This document shows, in pieces, positions 5,448-6,580 of a stretch of 6,580 nt of DNA. Position 1 is the first letter of the stretch, and each line of letters starts with the position of its first letter. The stretch is from positions 1 through 6,580 of the forward strand of contig JALTMS010000219.1 in assembly GCA_027001345.1 (NCBI GenBank), read 5' to 3'. The position numbers and the translations under genes were made by a program. A model generated the notes under the pieces. It was not told the DNA's origin. It searched no databases and saw only the letters and a list, made by a program, of their open reading frames with translations. The DNA is from Acidobacteriota bacterium (GTDB taxonomy: Bacteria > Acidobacteriota > Polarisedimenticolia > J045).

Positions 5448-6580
5448 CACCCGGCCATCTCCTCATTGACGATGCGCATCGCCTCGCGCCGCGCGCGACG
5501 ATCGGCATCGAGTACTTCCTCGAGTTCGTTCACATTGCCCGGCGGCAGCGCCCCGAGCACACCCTCGATGACCTCTGGAATCTGGAGGAAGCCGATCCTT
5601 CCGTCAAGGAAGGCCTCGACAGCCACCTCGTTGGCCGCGTTGAGCCGGGCCGGCGCATCCCCCCCTTCCGCCAGCACCCGGTAGGCCAGATCGAGACAGC
5701 GAAACACTTCTGTATCCGGAGACTCGAACTCCAGAGCCGGCATGGCCAGCAGGTCGAGCCGCTCGCCCGCCGACTCCCAGCGCTCCGGCCACGTCAGGGC
5801 GTACTGAATCGGATGCTTCATGTCCGCCCGTCCGAGCTGGGCGATCACCGATCCGTCACGAAACTCGACCATCGAATGAACCACGCTCTGCGGATGAACC
5901 ACCACGTCGATCGTCTGGGGCGACAAGCCGAACAACCAGTGCGCCTCGATCACCTCCAGGCCCTTGTTCATCAGGGTCGCCGAATCGATGGTGATCTTCG
6001 GTCCCATCTGCCACGTCGGATGAGCCAGGGCCGCGCGCCGCGTGACCGTGGTGAGTTGTTCCCTGTCCCGGCCGCGAAAGGGCCCTCCCGACGCCGTGAG
6101 TATCAATCGCCGCACCTCCCCGCGCTCTCCGGCACGCAGGCACTGATGGATGGCATTGTGCTCGCTGTCGACCGGCAGCAGGTGGGCGCCGGAATCCCGG
6201 GCAGCGCGCACCATCAGCTCGCCGGCGACCACCAGCGCCTCCTTGTTCGCCAGTCCCACCACCAGACCGGCGGAAACCGCAGCCAGGGTGGGCACCAGTC
6301 CTGCCGCCCCCACGATGCCGGCAATCACCACCTCGGCCCCGGTTCCCACCGTGACCTCCGCCGCTCCCCGGGAGCCGATGCGAATCTCCGGCGCCTGTGC
6401 TCCGAGGCGCCGCCGCAGATCGTCTGCGACCTGCTCGGTGGAGACAGCCACCGCACGGGGCCGGAAGCGGCGCACCTGCTCGGCGAGGCGTTCCATGCGC
6501 CGCCCAGCGACCAGCGCGACGACCTCGAAACGGCCCGGGTGGGCCTCGACTACCTCGAGGGTGCTTCGGCCGATCGAGCC
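5447..6580 (-). CDS. dxr: 1-deoxy-D-xylulose 5-phosphate reductoisomerase (partial, start beyond right edge)
   Basis: DXR converts DXP to 2-C-methyl-D-erythritol 4-phosphate with NADPH, the first committed step of the MEP isoprenoid pathway, in the cytoplasm. 377 residues are visible. The first, GSIGRSTLEVVE, is the back half of the NADPH-binding GSTGSIG motif, so only about 10-15 N-terminal residues are missing. Numbering from the visible end: ANKEALV (111-117); PVDSEHNAI with metal ligands D138 and E140; TASGGPFR (162-169); HPTWQMGPKITIDSATLMNKGLE (187-209), with active-site H187 and metal ligand E209; HPQSVVHSMVEFRDGS (229 onward); RADMKHPIQYAL; and NAANEVAVEAFL in the C-terminal domain. 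An internal ATG at 6496 is not the start, because family sequence continues upstream of it without a break. The stop overlaps the rseP start, so the two are co-translated. The dxr-rseP pairing is common in bacteria. Confidence 0.96.
   Translation of the reverse strand, partial: GSIGRSTLEVVEAHPGRFEVVALVAGRRMERLAEQVRRFRPRAVAVSTEQVADDLRRRLGAQAPEIRIGSRGAAEVTVGTGAEVVIAGIVGAAGLVPTLAAVSAGLVVGLANKEALVVAGELMVRAARDSGAHLLPVDSEHNAIHQCLRAGERGEVRRLILTASGGPFRGRDREQLTTVTRRAALAHPTWQMGPKITIDSATLMNKGLEVIEAHWLFGLSPQTIDVVVHPQSVVHSMVEFRDGSVIAQLGRADMKHPIQYALTWPERWESAGERLDLLAMPALEFESPDTEVFRCLDLAYRVLAEGGDAPARLNAANEVAVEAFLDGRIGFLQIPEVIEGVLGALPPGNVNELEEVLDADRRARREAMRIVNEEMAG

Noticed and set aside
5597..5613. Perfect CCTTCC-GTCAA-GGAAGG hairpin inside dxr
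   Set aside because: It lies in well-conserved coding sequence, has no T-tract, and is short enough to be chance.
3831..5684. 617-codon open frame on the plus strand
   Set aside because: It lies antisense to cca, rseP and dxr, all clearly real by motif content. Its translation is low-complexity and rich in His, Arg and Asp with no family resemblance, as expected for the reverse strand of high-GC genes.

Overview
This is a GC-rich window (roughly two thirds G+C by eye) from a bacterial chromosome. The gene content suggests a Gram-negative-type bacterium with a type II secretion or type IV pilus-like system, the non-mevalonate isoprenoid pathway and a glycine cleavage system. Phylum cannot be fixed by reading alone. 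An Acidobacteriota- or deltaproteobacteria-like lineage would fit, but that is a guess. All large genes lie on the minus strand, and only one small gene lies on the plus strand. The long plus-strand open frames opposite gcvT, cca and rseP are antisense shadows of high-GC coding DNA.

Left block (1-2007, minus strand, read right to left): a ComEA-like secreted helix-hairpin-helix protein is followed 4 bases later by a GspH/FimT-family pseudopilin. A 159-base gap with a candidate promoter comes next, then gcvT (glycine cleavage T protein), which runs off the left edge. The first 50 bases are a nearly perfect palindrome that replaces the expected gcvT sequence, so the left edge looks like a fold-back or contig-end artefact.

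Middle (2008-2320): a 313-base divergent intergenic region. It carries a 14-bp palindrome, three direct copies of CGGACACTT(G/C), further dyads and a hairpin-rich leader. On its right side a 110-residue acidic orphan protein is encoded on the plus strand (2321-2653), convergent with cca.

Right block (2681-6580, minus strand): a tight operon in the order dxr, rseP, cca. dxr (DXP reductoisomerase, start codon just beyond the right edge) overlaps rseP (site-2 protease) at the stop/start junction, and rseP is 7 bases from cca (CCA-adding enzyme with HD domain). These are housekeeping functions: isoprenoid precursor synthesis, intramembrane proteolysis and envelope stress signalling, and tRNA 3'-end maturation.

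I found no mobile element, CRISPR array, rRNA or tRNA, and no convincing novel multi-gene system. The points most worth a second look are the terminal palindrome, the repeat cluster upstream of comEA, the ComEA/pseudopilin pair and the orphan 110-residue protein.
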